From Rhodovibrio sodomensis (lineage in GTDB: Bacteria > Pseudomonadota > Alphaproteobacteria > Kiloniellales > Rhodovibrionaceae), in assembly GCF_016583645.1 (NCBI RefSeq), contig NZ_NRRL01000034.1, positions 1-43,124 of the forward strand: a stretch of DNA of 43,124 bases. Reading direction: 5' to 3'. Each line of letters opens with the position of its first letter. Positions within the stretch are counted from its first letter, which is position 1. The notes below the pieces were generated by a model that saw nothing but the letters and a program-made list of their open reading frames with translations, was not told where the DNA came from and ran no database searches. Shown here in pieces: positions 9,901 to 18,111 of this stretch. Made by a program: the position numbers and the translations under genes.

Positions 9901-11417
9901 ACAACGTCTCAACGAACGAGAACGGCGGCCTTTCGGTCACGGGACGTGTGAACAACACCCTGAGCAACGTCGATGTCCTTCGGTTCGCGGACGGTATCTA
10001 TGCCGATGGGGCGTTCCGCTTGGACGCGACCCTGCCCCCTGATGGCTCGGCCGAAGATACTTTTGAGGTGCTCGGGCCCTCTAGCAATCGCGTGTCCACC
10101 GTTGTCGATGCAGCGGTGGCATTGGACGAATACGTTCCGGCGACCGATGGCGAAGAGCTGATCGGGTTCGAGCCAGCGGAGCACGGCAGCATCGTCGAGG
10201 GCGATGACGGGGCCGTCACTTACGCACCCGATCCGGGCTTCGCGGGGAGCGATCGGCTTACGTACAGCGTTCGAGAGGCTGACGGGACCGAGCGCGCGGG
10301 TGCCCTGACGGTGACCGTGCGATTGCCCTGGACGGGCACTGACAGCGACGATCGCGTCGACTTCCGGGATCGCAATGCGCCGCGGGAGATCGATCCTGCC
10401 GACGGGCACGACCGTGTGGTGGGCACGCCGTACTCGGATCTGATCCGCGGCGGGCAGGGCGAAAATTGGCTATCGGCGGGCGAGGGTGACGACATATTCG
10501 ACTACGCTGGCAAAGACAACGGGCGTGCCAAGCTGGTCGATGGGGGGCCGGGTTACGACGTCCTGGCCGGCAGCCACGGCGACGACATCATGCAGTTCCG
10601 CGGCGAGGGGGTGCGGTCGATTGACGTTATCGAAGGGGGGGACGGCTACGACGTGATCCGCGGCTGGAAGTCGACGGAAAGTTGGGATTTCTCCGAGACG
10701 GAGGTGACGGGCATCGAGCTGATCGACGCGGCGGCGGGCCATGATAGCGTCGTGGGCAGTCCGGGGCCCGACCTCATCCGCGGCGGGCCGGGTGAAGATC
10801 GGCTATGGGGCGGCGAAGGCGACGACGTTTTCGACTATACCGGCACGGATAACGGGCGCGACAAGCTTGTGGACGGCGGCGCAGGTTTTGACGTCGTGGC
10901 TGGTAGCCATGGCGATGATCTCATGCAGTTCCGCGGCGAAGGCTTGCGATCGATCGAGCGTATCGAAGGGGGGGACGGCTACGACGTGATCCGCGGCTGG
11001 AAATGGCCGCAGAACTGGGACTTCTCCAAGACAGAAATGACGGGCATCGAGCTGATCGACGGCTACAATTCGACGGGAATCGTCGGCAGCACCGGAGATG
11101 ACACGTTCAAGGCCAGCGGGAGTGACGGCGCCAGCATCGACGGCGGCGCCGGAGAGGACACCGTCATCTTCGACGCGCCCTTTGCCGAGTATACGATCGA
11201 TTCCGGAAGCGAGGGAGCCTTGATCTTCTCGGGAGCGACGGATGTCACGCTTAACAACGTCGAGGTCCTGCAGTTTTCCGACGGTGTGTACAGCGAAGAT
11301 GCGTTCATGGCTGAGGCCCATGCGGTTCCAGAAATTCAGGATCAGCAGTCGGAAGAGGTGAAGCCGCTGTCTCTCGTCGGCATCGTAGACGAGGAGGTGG
11401 GTCATGTAAGTGGCTGA
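6906..11417 (+). CDS. Giant RTX-type secreted protein: beta-propeller, beta-helix, cadherin-like and calcium-binding repeats
   Basis: A 1503-residue protein with AGGAG 7 bases before the ATG and no signal peptide. Domains in order: Kelch-like propeller (about 25-375, GGGHFAYGGNEVYQFD); right-handed beta-helix (about 390-690); a cadherin/Ig-like domain (about 720-815, NDSDPNENPL and YTPDDGFTGTDTVAYNV); RTX nonapeptide repeats (from about 850, GGPGEDRIRGGSGDDVF); a second Ig-like domain (about 1070-1140); and more RTX repeats to about 1480. Modules of RTX plus a GDGYDVIRGW segment recur three times. RTX repeats bind calcium and usually mark type I secretion, which fits the missing leader. The combination of beta-helix and RTX is reminiscent of AlgE-type C5-epimerases or lyases, so action on an extracellular polysaccharide is plausible but unproven. 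Confidence 0.85.
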   Translation: MNKGLTRLNAALDIHSSGTWVSAKDIGQNSFLDVAYSKEEHDNLVTDKGGQAFWGQGSDKGVLERWNGAAFDESGDKLYFFGGGHFAYGGNEVYQFDLQALTWTRLTDPAPLTGPEMSPADDYAHPAPEEGPAARHTYDGFTWNPETQTVWLTHNWTNFTQRGRQPNDPTFWEFDPETGAWTGHDLTDLDVPNGSTFPIASFNPETGQLVVDSKAENAVHIIQPDGTIEARNSVALWDNKHLGNMEYNPADGKMYFIRKGTIYRAEQDADGNLVWEAFVDDLPASFPGGKGGYTYVGFDFHEPSGRMVLWNGGEEIYTFDPATKEFRVFDTPPGAAAPADTGRVLSKFKYVEEADAFAAISDSDSDMWFFRLPDAEQGKILDPDAPRARVIDAEGNVTAYELIREAVESAPDGATVEILPGTYEESATVSANNLTIRGEGVHIKNAITGGKATFVVNGNNTTFEGLEISGARVSDDQGSPIRLQAEDLTLRDVYFHDNQKGLIGGRGTVVIENSRFENNSGQERSHGVYFSDGVEKAIVRNSEFIGMNSGGHEIKSRAKETIIEDSLIASGDGSDSRLIDIAEGGHLTVRNSVLESGPNSTNPEMIGFGKEMSKSVYEDHSVTIEDSLIINDTGNSARWLDLASVVGDTPVTIKGNTFVGGDNTTAQYYVGGQPAGIPEHPNQFFFNRAEAGLDPYPSLPDSPEAAADSGLDTSDPKVINNKAPNASNDAFDTVVGKPISFSVDELLQNDSDPNENPLDFVGIGQPENGRLEREADQFTYTPDDGFTGTDTVAYNVTDGLGGVGRGNIEIDVQNVKDGRLVLTGDPDWRDRFDVSDSDRPYHIIGGGGHDIITGSPAGDLIVGGPGEDRIRGGSGDDVFVYAGLDNGPDPLLDGGPGQDTIVGSDGDDVMRFKNNSPHSIERIDGGEGYDVIRGWDWPQTWDFSQTALTGVELIDGHRLTHIIGSRGDDTFKASGSDRRSIDGGGGHNAVVYDGAFAEYNVSTNENGGLSVTGRVNNTLSNVDVLRFADGIYADGAFRLDATLPPDGSAEDTFEVLGPSSNRVSTVVDAAVALDEYVPATDGEELIGFEPAEHGSIVEGDDGAVTYAPDPGFAGSDRLTYSVREADGTERAGALTVTVRLPWTGTDSDDRVDFRDRNAPREIDPADGHDRVVGTPYSDLIRGGQGENWLSAGEGDDIFDYAGKDNGRAKLVDGGPGYDVLAGSHGDDIMQFRGEGVRSIDVIEGGDGYDVIRGWKSTESWDFSETEVTGIELIDAAAGHDSVVGSPGPDLIRGGPGEDRLWGGEGDDVFDYTGTDNGRDKLVDGGAGFDVVAGSHGDDLMQFRGEGLRSIERIEGGDGYDVIRGWKWPQNWDFSKTEMTGIELIDGYNSTGIVGSTGDDTFKASGSDGASIDGGAGEDTVIFDAPFAEYTIDSGSEGALIFSGATDVTLNNVEVLQFSDGVYSEDAFMAEAHAVPEIQDQQSEEVKPLSLVGIVDEEVGHVSG
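10628..10669. repeat. 42-bp exact direct repeat, copy 1 (within RTX gene)
   Basis: This segment recurs exactly at 10961-11002, 333 bases (111 codons) downstream. Both copies encode the same part of the RTX module (the GGDGYDVIRGW stretch). The surrounding module is similar but diverged, so this is a recent duplication or gene-conversion patch inside the RTX array. Confidence 0.85.
10961..11002. repeat. 42-bp exact direct repeat, copy 2 (within RTX gene)
   Basis: Second copy of the repeat at 10628-10669. The repeats are in frame, so recombination between them would delete exactly one 111-residue module. Confidence 0.85.
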
Positions 11418-11483
11418 TGGTCCGAGCCTACTTGAGGGATCGGAGGTAAGCGTTGTCGGACCTGTCGTGGGAAAGGCAAGCGG

Positions 11484-13199
11484 TTACATGACGCCGAAGC
11501 GCGTGCAAAGGTATTCCAAGGTCGCCACACGGTTCAAAGTGTCGGCGTCGTCGATGCGGTGGACCTGAAAAAAGCGGCTCATGGAAGGAAAGGCGGGGTC
11601 AATGATCTGCGCCAGTCGGTCGGCGCGCAGGTGTAAGGGGCGAGACGGCTCGCCCCGGCGAGCCCGGGCGAGCATGGGGCGCATCCCCACGGGCCGCGCG
11701 AGGCTCGCGATGACGTTCGCGCGATACCGCCAGCTCGGCCGCCCCGAAAACGCGAAGCCGTAAGAACTCGGGTAACTGGCGACACGTTCGTGGGCGCGGC
11801 GGATCATCTCTCTCTGGGCCCTGCCGAAATGGCGGTCCGCCATGGGGACGTGTATTGAGGCCGTAATGCAGTCGTGCTCCAGAAACGGGAAATGCATGGG
11901 CCCGAAGCGCTGGTTGATCTCGGCCTCCCGGGCGGTCCAGAAACGACCACGGAAAAGCGCGTAGAGGAGTTGGGCCTGGGTCGGGGAGAGCCGTTCTTGA
12001 GACGTATTCAGTTGTGCACGCATTTGATCTGCAAGCGTGTTGGTGTAGTCGAGCGCGTCAAATGCGTTGGTTGCCCAGGATGGTCGATACTGTCGGTAGA
12101 AACAGGCGACGACGTCCTCAGCCGTATAGTCCCGGTCTCTGAGGTTGTAGAAATTACGGTAAATCTCGCCCAGACCGCCGTTGAACGGTACCTTGCCGCC
12201 AGTGTTTCGGGCCACGCGATCCGCGTGGTCCGTCCCAATGTCGATCAGCCCCTCGTTTTTCCAGCCGTCGAAGACGACGAGATCCTGCGCCACGAGGTCT
12301 GCGAAGGCATCGCCGCACGGCGGTTCGCCGCGCTTGTCGATATGGCTGAACGTGAGGCCCTCCGCTTCGGCCACCTGTTCAGCGATCCGAACGTCCGTGT
12401 CGCCAGGAGTGCCGTAAACGAACAGCGAAGGCCGCTGGCCGCCGGCGACCAGCGCTGCCAAGAGTAGCCGCGAATCATAGCCACCCGAGAACGACAGCGC
12501 GACATCCGAGGTGTACGCGGCTGAGATGTCGCTCGTGCATCGCATCACGGTGTGCAGGTTATGGGCGACCGGATCCGTTGGTTTCTCGTGCGTATCCAGC
12601 GCCGCAAGGATCGGTGACGGCTTTTGCACCGCCTCAGCCCGCTCCCGGATCCGCAGGATCGTATTTGCTGGCAGCGATCGAACCTGCTGAACGGGCGTAC
12701 GCCCGCCAAAGAATGCCCCGTTCCACGCATAGACGTAGGCGCCGTGGGCATCCACGGTCGGTCTGCGACAGCCCGCGAGCGGGGCGAGGAAGGCGTTCGA
12801 GGCGATCGTGTAGTCGGGCAGGTAGTAGATCTTGTGCGCCCCTAACCCGTCGCACATCACGCTGGTTTCGCCACCCTGATAGATGACGATGCTGAAGTGT
12901 CCGCGCGTTGAGGACCACAGATCCTCCGTCTTCGTCGGAAAGTCCTCTAGAAAGCCCCCCAGCGCGTCGCGGCCGCTACGGCCTTCGTAGACGAAGGCGC
13001 CCAAGGCAGCCGCGAAACGGCCATCTTGGGTGCGGACCGTGCACAGCGCTGGGACGTTCGGGTTGTCGAGCAACCACAGCGCATAAGGGCCGAGCGAAAT
13101 CCGTTCGCGAAGCGCGAAGCCAGCTTGCGTATAGAGGGGCAAGACCTGCTCGCTGCAAGTGTCAGCGCTATGCGCGCTTGCCAGAAGGTAGACGCTCAT
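11484..13199 (-). CDS. Asparagine-synthase-like protein (no glutaminase nucleophile)
   Basis: A 571-residue protein. The C-terminal half has the ATP-pyrophosphatase loop SFSGGYDSR at about residue 235, as in AsnB-type amide synthetases. The N-terminal half resembles the Ntn glutaminase fold in outline, but residue 2 is Ser rather than the catalytic Cys, so glutamine-dependent ammonia release is unlikely. It may use free ammonia or another nucleophile, or form an amide or lactam. Its start overlaps the stop of a small upstream gene as ATGA. It is convergent with the RTX gene, with 66 bases between stops. Relatives occur in polysaccharide loci, but also as lasso-peptide cyclases; no lasso protease is seen here. 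Confidence 0.82.
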   Translation of the reverse strand: MSVYLLASAHSADTCSEQVLPLYTQAGFALRERISLGPYALWLLDNPNVPALCTVRTQDGRFAAALGAFVYEGRSGRDALGGFLEDFPTKTEDLWSSTRGHFSIVIYQGGETSVMCDGLGAHKIYYLPDYTIASNAFLAPLAGCRRPTVDAHGAYVYAWNGAFFGGRTPVQQVRSLPANTILRIRERAEAVQKPSPILAALDTHEKPTDPVAHNLHTVMRCTSDISAAYTSDVALSFSGGYDSRLLLAALVAGGQRPSLFVYGTPGDTDVRIAEQVAEAEGLTFSHIDKRGEPPCGDAFADLVAQDLVVFDGWKNEGLIDIGTDHADRVARNTGGKVPFNGGLGEIYRNFYNLRDRDYTAEDVVACFYRQYRPSWATNAFDALDYTNTLADQMRAQLNTSQERLSPTQAQLLYALFRGRFWTAREAEINQRFGPMHFPFLEHDCITASIHVPMADRHFGRAQREMIRRAHERVASYPSSYGFAFSGRPSWRYRANVIASLARPVGMRPMLARARRGEPSRPLHLRADRLAQIIDPAFPSMSRFFQVHRIDDADTLNRVATLEYLCTRFGVM

Positions 13200-13528
13200 T
13201 TGCTACGTATCCCGCGGGCGGGCCAGCAGTGGTCGAATGTTCGAATAACAGAGATCCCGCGCGGTGACGCGCTGCCTCCCGGCGTGACAGTCTCGGGCGC
13301 CAAGCCCTCTTGCACACCAGCCTGCAAGCCAAGCTGATAAGCGGATGGTGCGTGGGGAACTGGATGGCGCATGTTGTAGATCGAGCGCGCGTCAAAAGAT
13401 AGCCCGTGTAGGCGCTCGACGTCTTGCCGCGGGTCGCCTTGATGCGCTCGACCGGGGGACTTGCATACCACGAGCGGTTCTGCGCCGTCCGATGGTGAAG
13501 AGGGACAAATACCCAGGACAAATTCCAT
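13196..13528 (-). CDS. Small protein of unknown function coupled to the asparagine-synthase-like gene
   Basis: A 110-residue frame that resembles nothing recognised. Support for it being real: its TGA overlaps the ATG of the downstream asparagine-synthase-like gene (ATGA), an AAGG ribosome-binding motif lies 5 bases before its ATG, and it fills the gap exactly. No signal peptide or membrane segment is visible. The central part reads NMRHPVPHAPSAYQLGLQAG and the C-terminus is Gly/Pro/Arg-rich. It could be a partner or substrate of the adjacent enzyme, or a chance frame; an overlapping alternative frame at 13168-13521 is less likely because it runs into the next gene. Confidence 0.45.
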   Translation of the reverse strand: MEFVLGICPSSPSDGAEPLVVCKSPGRAHQGDPRQDVERLHGLSFDARSIYNMRHPVPHAPSAYQLGLQAGVQEGLAPETVTPGGSASPRGISVIRTFDHCWPARGIRSK

Positions 13529-13731
13529 GTTACCTTACTTCGAACATTCCCATTCGTGTGTGCAAGCGTGCTTCTCGCGGTCCAACGCGCGGTGTTAGCT
13601 CTTCTGGTAAAGTGCCAACACAGAACGGCCTCGGCGTTCTTTTGGGCGTCGATCCTGATGAGATTGCGCGTTGGGCTGTATTACGTAAGGAGACATTCGC
13701 AAAACTGGGTTGGACGTGGGGCACTGGGGGA

Positions 13732-15090
13732 TCATCCACGCGTCGTCGTCTGGCGCGCTGGATTGCGTCTGCGCGCCGGACTCGGTCGGCCCACACCGGG
13801 GCGGGCTTTTGCGCGTCCGGTTTGTCCTGAGGGTACGTCAGCTGATGCGCCAGCATGCGCGAAGATCGTTGCGGCTGCGGCCACCAAACCGAGAAGCTGG
13901 AAGGTGATCGGCCAGTAGAATGCCTTGTTCACGAACGCGCCACCAACCGCGTAGCCCACCAGACTGATCTGTGCCGCCGCGGCGAAGTTCTGCGCGGTCA
14001 CGGATGCGTACCGCCGACGGATACGGCTGCACGCCATGAAAAGTGACACACCCATCGCGAGGAACAGCGCCAACCCGACGAAGCCGTGCTGGCCCAACAT
14101 TTCGAAATATATGCTATGCGCAGTTTTGCCGCTCTCGAAATACTCCATGTTCACACCATACTCATCGTAGAGATGGTACATGGGAAACACCTCGAACCCG
14201 CCCCCAAACGGATGGCTCTTTGCGATTTCGAAGCCGAATTTCCACATCTCGATGCGGGACATCGCTGAGGGGTCTTGTTGGTAGTTCTCGATCGTCTCCA
14301 TGCGCTCGATGAGCTGATCCGGCATGAAGAGGAAAAGCGCGGCCGGGAACAGCGCCAGAATGCCGAACCCCAGTTTCTTCCGGCCACTTGCAATCGCCCA
14401 GTATATCGCGGTGCAGCCCAGAGCCAGGACTGCACCCCGGGAATATGTTGATAGGATAGACAGAATTGTGAATGGGATCGAAGCGAACCAGCCCCAGCGC
14501 ACCCAACGGTTCTGGGCCTCAGTACCCAGAAACCAAGCGAGCGGCATCGCCATCAACAAGGCGATGGCAAGACCGTTGTTTGCTCCCATGAAATGCTCTG
14601 GCGGGCCGAATACCATGTAGTTCCCGCCTGTGGCGAGGACGAACAGCCCCCCCTTGACGCCGAAAAACAGGATACTCCCCGCGAGGACGCTCACGACCAC
14701 ACGGAATTTGAACGTGTCGTCGACGAGCAACATCGTTACGATCCCGAGGGTGACGATCTTCAGCGCGTCTATATACGCGGTTAGCGCGGCCTGCGGGTCG
14801 AACGCGGCCGCCGTCGTGACCCCGGCCCACAAAACCAGGGCCCCCAGCAGATAGGTCGAGGTCAGCGGCTGAGGCATTCTGACCGCGTTGTTCAGCACCA
14901 TCGAGCCCATCGTTACCACAGCGATGATCATGACCCAGCTGAACGTGTAGGCGAAGCCCCAAGTAAAATGATGTGGCGCCAGGTAGGTGAAAATCATCCA
15001 CACACACAGGCCGATATATGGACGCCGGAGCGTGGCTACGACGCCGACAGCGAAAAAGCCCGCGATGAGTAGGTCGCGTATCGGCACCAC
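13732..15090 (-). CDS. O-antigen-ligase-like membrane protein, exosortase-A-associated type
   Basis: A 452-residue protein with about ten hydrophobic segments. It has features of the Wzy/WaaL-like family assigned to exosortase-A loci as a probable O-glycosylation ligase: PEHFMGANNGLAIALLMAMPLA, TYSRGAVLAL, and a large loop ending in HSIYFEMLGQHGFVGLALF. It would transfer a lipid-linked glycan to an acceptor, possibly a PEP-CTERM protein, on the outer face of the inner membrane. The start is GTG at 15090, sharing one base with the stop of the sulfotransferase gene (TAGTG). The last 45 residues are Arg/Pro-rich and probably cytoplasmic. Confidence 0.85.
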   Translation of the reverse strand: MVPIRDLLIAGFFAVGVVATLRRPYIGLCVWMIFTYLAPHHFTWGFAYTFSWVMIIAVVTMGSMVLNNAVRMPQPLTSTYLLGALVLWAGVTTAAAFDPQAALTAYIDALKIVTLGIVTMLLVDDTFKFRVVVSVLAGSILFFGVKGGLFVLATGGNYMVFGPPEHFMGANNGLAIALLMAMPLAWFLGTEAQNRWVRWGWFASIPFTILSILSTYSRGAVLALGCTAIYWAIASGRKKLGFGILALFPAALFLFMPDQLIERMETIENYQQDPSAMSRIEMWKFGFEIAKSHPFGGGFEVFPMYHLYDEYGVNMEYFESGKTAHSIYFEMLGQHGFVGLALFLAMGVSLFMACSRIRRRYASVTAQNFAAAAQISLVGYAVGGAFVNKAFYWPITFQLLGLVAAAATIFAHAGASADVPSGQTGRAKARPGVGRPSPARRRNPARQTTTRG

Positions 15091-16166
15091 TAGCCCCCGA
15101 ACATGGGATCGAGGATCTGCGTGAGCGCGTCACAATAGCGCGACTTGCGCGCGTAGTCCCGGCACCGCGCCTCGATGGCTTTGCGGGTCACCCGTGGCAG
15201 CTCGCGTTTCCAACGTTCGGACTTACGTACCGTGCCGGCATCGAAGCGCATCTCGTTGCCCAGAATGTGGTGCTCGGCGCTCTTAAACGATGTCCAGCCC
15301 TCAGGAGCGTCTAATCCGATAGGGCGCACCACCTTGGCGAGAACCGCCTGCGGTCGATCACACAAGTCTTCGTAGTGCACGAGGAGGTTGTCGTACTCTG
15401 CGGCACAATCGGCAAAGCTTGGGGTGTTCTGCAATACGCGGACAATCTGCTCCTGCACGCGCACCCAGTGCAGCGCGGTGAACTCCAGATCCCAACCCAG
15501 GTTCCGGTGGGTGGATAAGGCGATCCCGCGCACGTCGCGAACCAAATGCACCGGATGCACGCTGAACGTCGAGATCTCCGCCAGGCGACGAGCACGGTAG
15601 GGGGAGTGGCTGTTATCCGCGTAGACGGACGCGCCGGCATAGTCGAGCGCCGCCTCGATAAAGGTGACGTTTGCCCGATCAGCAGCTTCAATCCGGTGAC
15701 GGATGCCGGGGATGCGCTCAACCAGACGGTCACGTGCGCGCTCGAGTGTTGCCGAGCGAAGCTTCGGCAGGTTGTCGAACACGATCCGATCGAGACGGTC
15801 AAACCGCGATATGCTGTATTTTGTTGGGAGGGCTCCGTCGAAGGTGAACGGAAGCCCTGCCTCTTCGAAGTGCCGCCGAATGGCGGTGAAAAACGGACAG
15901 TCCCGAAGCTGTGCACCACAGGAACAGAGAAATTCGGGCGACAGACCTTGCCAGCCGATCGTGTGACCCGCGCTGGCTATTTCGGGATGTGTGTTGAGAA
16001 GGAACGCGAGAAGGGTGCTCCCGGAGTATTGGTTGGCGGCTATATACAATACCGGGGTTCGGCGTCGCGTTTCATCGCCAACCGTCTTGCCGTCGTGCTC
16101 TGCGGGCAAATTCACAGATGCCGGGCCCGACGTTGGCACATGGGAGAGGGCGGTTTTCGCGCTCAC
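15090..16166 (-). CDS. Sulfotransferase family protein
   Basis: A 358-residue protein with a PAPS-binding loop in NQYSGSTLLAFLL (residues 45-57) and a second motif region in VHPVHLVRDVRGIALS. It is of the sulfotransferase type common in exopolysaccharide loci. The start is GTG at 16166, overlapping the stop of the lectin-like gene as GTGA. The sequence differs clearly from the sulfotransferase at 2434-3471, so the two probably sulfate different positions or substrates. Confidence 0.85.
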   Translation of the reverse strand: MSAKTALSHVPTSGPASVNLPAEHDGKTVGDETRRRTPVLYIAANQYSGSTLLAFLLNTHPEIASAGHTIGWQGLSPEFLCSCGAQLRDCPFFTAIRRHFEEAGLPFTFDGALPTKYSISRFDRLDRIVFDNLPKLRSATLERARDRLVERIPGIRHRIEAADRANVTFIEAALDYAGASVYADNSHSPYRARRLAEISTFSVHPVHLVRDVRGIALSTHRNLGWDLEFTALHWVRVQEQIVRVLQNTPSFADCAAEYDNLLVHYEDLCDRPQAVLAKVVRPIGLDAPEGWTSFKSAEHHILGNEMRFDAGTVRKSERWKRELPRVTRKAIEARCRDYARKSRYCDALTQILDPMFGG

Positions 16167-16750
16167 TTAGCCGTCTGCTTTCGTGCTGCGTCGGTTACTG
16201 GCGGATACTCGACGACCATGTAGCGGAAGCGTTTATCCTGCTCGACAGCCTGCCATCGCTTTGTGGACGTCGTGTAGTACACGCCGGTGAACTGCGTTCT
16301 GCATGTCCCGTATCGCGACCACTGGACTGCCCAGGGTGACCGCTTCTCGTGGGGCCGAATGTCGCCGCTTAACCATTGAAGTGTGCGATAATTGCACCAG
16401 TAGCGCAGGCCGATCCAGGCTTCCTCTCGCGCCTTGGGCAGCAGCTTTTCACTGACGCAGGCATGCACCCGCATGTTCGGGATGATCGCAAGCCTTCCGT
16501 TGCGGCCGTGATGCCGTAAGCGAGGGGCCTTGTTCACAGCTTCTTTCCACTGAACCCCGGACCCATCGGGGGTTGTTGCCCGGAAGAGTTGGTACGCGCT
16601 GTCGCCGCACGTGACGACATCGCTCGCCGGTTGAGTGTTGATACGCTGCGCGGAGACGGCGGATGCGGAGGCCAGGAACACGCCCACGCATACGCCAGCG
16701 ACCCAGGCGGCACCCTGGATTAGTGGGGTCTGACGGTAGTTGGCTCGCAT
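16163..16750 (-). CDS. Secreted C-type-lectin-like domain protein
   Basis: A 195-residue protein with a leader (MRANYRQTPLIQ, then a hydrophobic core ending in ASAVSA). The mature part follows the C-type-lectin fold pattern: YQLF near the start, an EEAWIGLRYWC block, WLSGD, a Trp/Gly/Cys region (WSRYGTCRTQ) and a terminal KRFRYMVVEYP in place of the usual RPYICE. The Cys pairs and the Ca-binding residues are only partly conserved, so sugar binding is uncertain. An in-frame GTG at 16777 is an alternative start; neither has a strong ribosome-binding site. It sits between a glycosyltransferase and a sulfotransferase in the same operon, suggesting a role in binding or exporting the glycan. Confidence 0.68.
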   Translation of the reverse strand: MRANYRQTPLIQGAAWVAGVCVGVFLASASAVSAQRINTQPASDVVTCGDSAYQLFRATTPDGSGVQWKEAVNKAPRLRHHGRNGRLAIIPNMRVHACVSEKLLPKAREEAWIGLRYWCNYRTLQWLSGDIRPHEKRSPWAVQWSRYGTCRTQFTGVYYTTSTKRWQAVEQDKRFRYMVVEYPPVTDAARKQTAK

Positions 16751-16786
16751 CACGAACACTCGTTCTGCCACTGACACGGCATCAGG

Positions 16787-18103
16787 TTACCGCGTCGATG
16801 CTAAGTTCGCCATAAACGTCGTCATCTTGTCGTAGGCCGTGTCCCGGTCGAAGCCGGCGCGTGCCGTGACCGGGTTCGCGGCGACCTTGCCGGTGCGACG
16901 CTTTTCCTCCAGCCGGTCGACCAGATAGCGCGCGACCGCGTCGGGATCGTTTGAATACAGTCCGGCCCGATGCTCGGCGATGATGCTTGCCGGAACGCCG
17001 TCTTCGTAACCATGGCCCAGGATCGGCCGGCGCGTCGCCAAGTATTCGAACAGCTTGCCTGGGACGTTACCTTGTTCCGCTGGGTCGTTCCACTGAAGAA
17101 GCAGCACGAGGTCCGAATCCATCTGACGGCGAAGGGCCTCCAGATAGGGTAGCGGCGCGACGAGGTTGACGTTCTCGCGTACGCCATAGCGATTCGCGAG
17201 TTCGGAGATGCCTTCGTTCTCACCGACGAAGTCGACCCGGATCCGCCCTCGGTAGGTATCGTCAAGGCTCCGGATCGCTTTTAGCAGCACACTGGGATCG
17301 CGTCGGCCCGGGTAAATTCGCCCGACGTGGCTGATCACGAGGACATCCGGTTCTGACGGACGCGCGGGCAGGGCGGCGGCGCGGTCGATGTCTTGCGGGT
17401 CGTAGCCGTTCAGGACGACCTCCGTGGGCTTGCGGCACCTCTCGGCGTACTGCCGAGCCCAAGGCGCCGACACGGTCACGATCCCGTCGGCTTGGCGCAT
17501 CACCCAGGTCTCCAGGCGGCGTTCGAGCCACTCCCGGACGCCTGATCCCGACCGATAGGGGTCATCGCTCCAGCGATCGCGCATTTCGACAACGTACGGC
17601 TTACCTGTCAGCCGGGTCACCAGCGCCCCGGCGACGACCGTCGAATACGGGGGCGCGGAGGCGAACACGACGTCCGCGTCGAAGCTCCGGAGCTCGCGGC
17701 GCGCGGCGCGAACGGCGTGCGGGATCCAGCCGACGCGCTTGTCGGGGAAGTTGGTCAGCGCTTCGTAGGCGCGCCCCAGGCGGCGCTTAAGGCCGAGGCT
17801 ACGCCGCCGGCCGCCCGCTTCGGACCCTGCGTTCTCCGTGCCGGACGCTTCCGCGCTCGCGGCCGGGACCGGACGGCGCGGCCGGGCGATGTAATGCGGC
17901 AGCGCGTTGACGTCCCACCATCCCGTCCGGACGACCGGGCATGATGGCACCGTATCGAGCGGCGGTGCAGAACCCTTGAAGTCCGCCGTGACCACCCGGA
18001 CCGTGTGGCCGTGCCGGACCAGGAAATCGGCGAACTTGCCCACGCGCAGGGCGCCCATCGTGTTCGCCGGCGGAAAGAACCATGTGATGATCAGGATTCG
18101 CAT
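16787..18103 (-). CDS. GT4-type glycosyltransferase
   Basis: A 438-residue GT-B glycosyltransferase. The N-terminus (MRILIITWFFPPANTMGALR) is the typical first strand and Gly loop of the acceptor domain. The donor domain has ISHVGRIYPGRRDPSVLL and an LVLLLQWNDPAEQGNVPGKLFEYLATRRPIL segment with the conserved Glu of GT4 enzymes. The start at 18103 is set by the domain boundary; the frame extends upstream to 18319 inside the epimerase gene with no domain character. It lies 8 bases after the epimerase stop. The sugar is not predictable. Confidence 0.85.
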   Translation of the reverse strand: MRILIITWFFPPANTMGALRVGKFADFLVRHGHTVRVVTADFKGSAPPLDTVPSCPVVRTGWWDVNALPHYIARPRRPVPAASAEASGTENAGSEAGGRRRSLGLKRRLGRAYEALTNFPDKRVGWIPHAVRAARRELRSFDADVVFASAPPYSTVVAGALVTRLTGKPYVVEMRDRWSDDPYRSGSGVREWLERRLETWVMRQADGIVTVSAPWARQYAERCRKPTEVVLNGYDPQDIDRAAALPARPSEPDVLVISHVGRIYPGRRDPSVLLKAIRSLDDTYRGRIRVDFVGENEGISELANRYGVRENVNLVAPLPYLEALRRQMDSDLVLLLQWNDPAEQGNVPGKLFEYLATRRPILGHGYEDGVPASIIAEHRAGLYSNDPDAVARYLVDRLEEKRRTGKVAANPVTARAGFDRDTAYDKMTTFMANLASTR

Positions 18104-18111
18104 GACGTCGC

